Source: Dugong dugon
Taxonomy: Eukaryota > Chordata > Mammalia > Sirenia > Dugongidae
Assembly (NCBI GenBank): GCA_030035585.1
Contig: CM057462.1
Coordinates: 99,035,234-99,099,233 of the forward strand
Length of the DNA stretch: 64,000 nucleotides
Direction: 5' to 3'
Positions 61,628-64,000 of this stretch are shown piece after piece (the stretch's first letter is position 1; each line of letters begins with the position of its first letter). Both the position numbers and the translations under genes were made by a program. Below the pieces are notes generated by a model. The model did not search any database. It was not told where the DNA came from and worked only from the letters and a program-made list of their open reading frames with translations.

Positions 61628-64000
61628 CCCCACCTCTCACCTATCAGTTTGTCCTACTGTGGTGGCTTGCATATTGCTATAATGCTGGAAGCCATGCCAC
61701 TGGTATTTCAAATACCAACAGGGTCACCCATGGTGGACAGGATTCAGCGGAGCTTCCAGACTAAGACAGACTAGGAAGAAGGACGTGGAGGTCTACTTAT
61801 GAAAAAATTGGCCATTGAAAACCTTATGAATAGCAATGGAACATTGTCTGATATAGTACCGGAAATTGAGCCCCTCAGGTTGGAAGGCACTCGAAATACA
61901 ACTGGGAAAGAGCTGCCTACTCAAAGTAGAGTTGATTTTACTGATGTGGATGGAGTAAAGCTTTCAGGACCTTCATTTGCTGATGTGGCATAACTCAAAA
62001 TGAGAAGAAACAGCTGCAAACATCCATTAATCATTGGAACGTGGAATATACAAGGTATGAATATAGGAAAATTGGAAGTTGTCAAAAATGAAATGGAATA
62101 CATAAAGATCGATATCCTAGGCATTAGTGAGATGAAATGGACTGGTATTGGCCATTTTAATCATCAGTCATGTGATCTAATATGCCGGGAATGACAAATT
62201 GAAGACAAATGGCATTGCATTCATCATCAAAAAGAATGTATCAAGATCTATCCTGAACTACAACACCGTCAGTGATACTACAATATCCACACGCCTACAA
62301 GGAAGACCAGTTAATACGACTATTATTCAAATTTATGCACCATTCACTAATGCCAAAGATGAAAAAATTGAAGATATTTACCACCGTCTGCAGTCTGAAA
62401 TTGATCAAACATGCAATCAGGACACATTGATAGTTACTGATGATTGTGGTGTGAAAGTTGGAAACCAAGGAGAAAGATTGGTCATTGGAAAATATGGCCT
62501 AGGTGATAGAAATGACACCGAAGAGCACATGATACAATTTTGCAAGACCAATGACTTATTCATTGTAAATACCTTCTTTCAACAATGTAAAGGGTGACTA
62601 TACACATGGACCCCGCTGGTTGGAATACACAGGAACCAAATTGACTACATATGTGGAAAGAGACAATGGAGGAGCTCAATATTATCTGTCAGAACAAGGC
62701 CAGGGGCCAACTGTGGAACAGACCATCAATTGCTCATATGCAAGTTCAAGCAGAAGCTGAAGAAGATTAAAACAAGTCCACAAGAGCCAAAGTATAGCCT
62801 TGAGTATATCCCATATGGATTTAGAAACCACCTCAAGAATAGGTTTGATGCATTGAACACTAATGACCAAAATCAGATGAGTTGTGGGACGACATCAAGG
62901 ACATCATACATAAAGAAAGCAAAAGGCCATTAAAAAGACAGGAAAGAAAGAAAAGACCAAAATGGATGGCAGAAGGGACTCTGAATCTTGCTGTAGAATA
63001 TAGAGCAGCTAAAAAGAACTGAGGAAATGATCACATAAAAGAGATGAACAAAAGATTTCAAAGGGCAGCTTGAGAAGACAAAGTAAAGTTTTATAATGAA
63101 ATGTGCAAAAACCTGGAGTTATAAATCCAAAAGAGAAGAACACACTCACCATTTTTCCAGCTGAAAAAAACTGAAGAAAAATTCAAGCCTCGAATTGAAA
63201 TTTTGAATGATTCTATGGACAAAATATTGAATGACACAGGAAGCATCAAAAGAAGATGGAAGGAATACACAGAGTCACTGTGCCAAAATGAATTGGTTGA
63301 CGTTCAACCATTTCAGGAGTTAACATATAATAAACAACTGATGGTACTGCAAGAAATCCAAGCTGCACTGAAGGCATTGACAAAAACGCAAGGCTTCAAG
63401 AATTGACAGAATACCAACTGAGATGTTTCAACAAACGTGCAGCCCTGGAGGTGCTCACTTGTCTATGCCAAGAAATTTGGATGACAGCTACCTGGCCAAC
63501 CAACTGGAAGAGATCCAAATTTGTGCCCATTCCAAAGAAAGGTGATCCAACAGAGTGTGGAAATTATTGAACAATGTCATTAATATCAAGCACAACTAAA
63601 ATTTTACTGAAGATAATTCAAAAGCAGTTGCAACACTACATTGACAGGAAACTGCTAGAAATTCAAGCTGGATTCAGAAGAGAACACGGAACAAGGGATA
63701 TCATTGTTGATGTCATATGGATCCTGGCTGAAAGCAGAGACTACCAGAAGGATGTTTACCTGTTTTATTGACTGTGCAAGGCAGTTGGACTGTGTGGATC
63801 ATAACAAATTATGGATAACATTTCGAAGAATGGGAATTCCAGAACACTTGATCATGTTCATGTGGAACCTGCACATAGAACAAGAGACAGTCATTTGAAC
63901 AGAGCAAGGGGATATTGCATAGTTTAAAATAAGGAAAGGCGGGTGTCAGGGTTGTATCCTTTCACCATTCTTATTCAGTCTACACGCTGAGCAAATAATC
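61628..64000 (+). mobile_element. RTE LINE with 5' end, runs off window end
   Basis: The 5' UTR begins 'ccccacctctcacctatcagtttgtcc', homologous to the TSD-defined 5' end at 6097. Endonuclease motifs: 'HPLIIGTWNIQGMNIGKLE' and 'ILGISEMKWTGIG' (the Glu of the SExxW motif) at 62000-62190, then 'IIQIYAPFTNAKDEKIED' near 62330. The expected D.N after 'LIVT' is altered to 'DDCGVKVG'. The RT begins about 63400 and leaves the window before YADD. Several stops. It inserted into the MITE at 61366-61627. Confidence 0.93.
61799..62597 (+). pseudogene. RTE N-terminal region and endonuclease remnant
   Basis: Three open pieces in sequence: 61799-61993 (64 codons, an N-terminal leader with 'LRLEGTRNTTGKELPTQSRV'), 62000-62194 (endonuclease start with GTWNIQGMN and SEMKW), and 62199-62597 (132 codons with IYAP and the 'GKYGLGDRNDTEEHMIQFCK' stretch). 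Frames 1 and 2 are separated only by a stop at 61991-61993. The 64-codon leader before the endonuclease also appears in the 6.3-kb and 29.9-kb copies, so it may be part of the family's protein or a short upstream frame. Confidence 0.75.

Overview
This window looks like gene-poor, AT-rich chromosomal DNA of an afrotherian placental mammal, most likely an elephant (manatee or hyrax cannot be excluded). The diagnosis comes from the repeats: many AfroSINEs (tRNA-like head, a 'CTATGAGTCGGAATC' tail), long RTE/BovB-clade LINEs of the kind abundant in elephants, an L1 lineage with its own 3' UTR, ERVL-MaLR-type LTRs, and the general mammalian background of MIR, L2, Tigger and hAT fossils. I found no intact host gene, exon chain, tRNA/rRNA gene or CpG-island promoter. 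Almost all longer open frames are pieces of retrotransposon endonuclease/reverse transcriptase, or antisense shadows of them.

Layout. 1-1500: RTE copy (minus strand) with an LTR fragment embedded. 1.6-6.0 kb: old MIR/LINE fossils and a long AfroSINE. 6097-9304: full-length RTE (plus) with a 13-bp target-site duplication (TSD). 9.4-13.2 kb: AfroSINE cluster and a solo MaLR-type LTR. 14.7-16.1 kb: L1 3' ends and an RTE 3' fragment split by an AfroSINE. 17.97-18.94 kb: two LTRs of one family nested in opposite orientations. 20.5-23.7 kb: an internally deleted RTE, then an RTE with a 5' inversion inside an 11-bp TSD (twin priming). 26987-30168: full-length RTE (minus) with an 11-bp TSD. 32055-36547: a hAT transposon split by a 3.1-kb L1. 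40.7-42.5 kb: two tRNA-Gly-headed SINEs. 43.1-44.6 kb: CR1/L2 fossils. 45.3-47.7 kb: RTE lodged in an old antisense L1. 49069-49978: internally deleted RTE with a TSD. 50.5-52.8 kb: AfroSINE cluster. 52835-53759: Tigger transposon with TA duplications. 55217-58385: L1 with a perfect 14-bp TSD. 60813-61627: two inverted copies of one MITE, the second cut by an RTE that runs off the window end.

How the parts fit together: the most interesting theme is one RTE LINE and its apparent dependants. The RTE open frame ends only a few bases before the element's 3' terminus, and this terminal coding stretch recurs as the tail of AfroSINEs and of the tRNA-Gly SINEs. The RTE 5' UTR recurs as the body of the same SINEs and in two internally deleted RTE copies. 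This suggests a series: full RTE, then a deletion derivative (5' UTR joined to the 3' end), then a derivative headed by a tRNA promoter. All calls were made by eye; divergences, subfamily names and ages are not measured.
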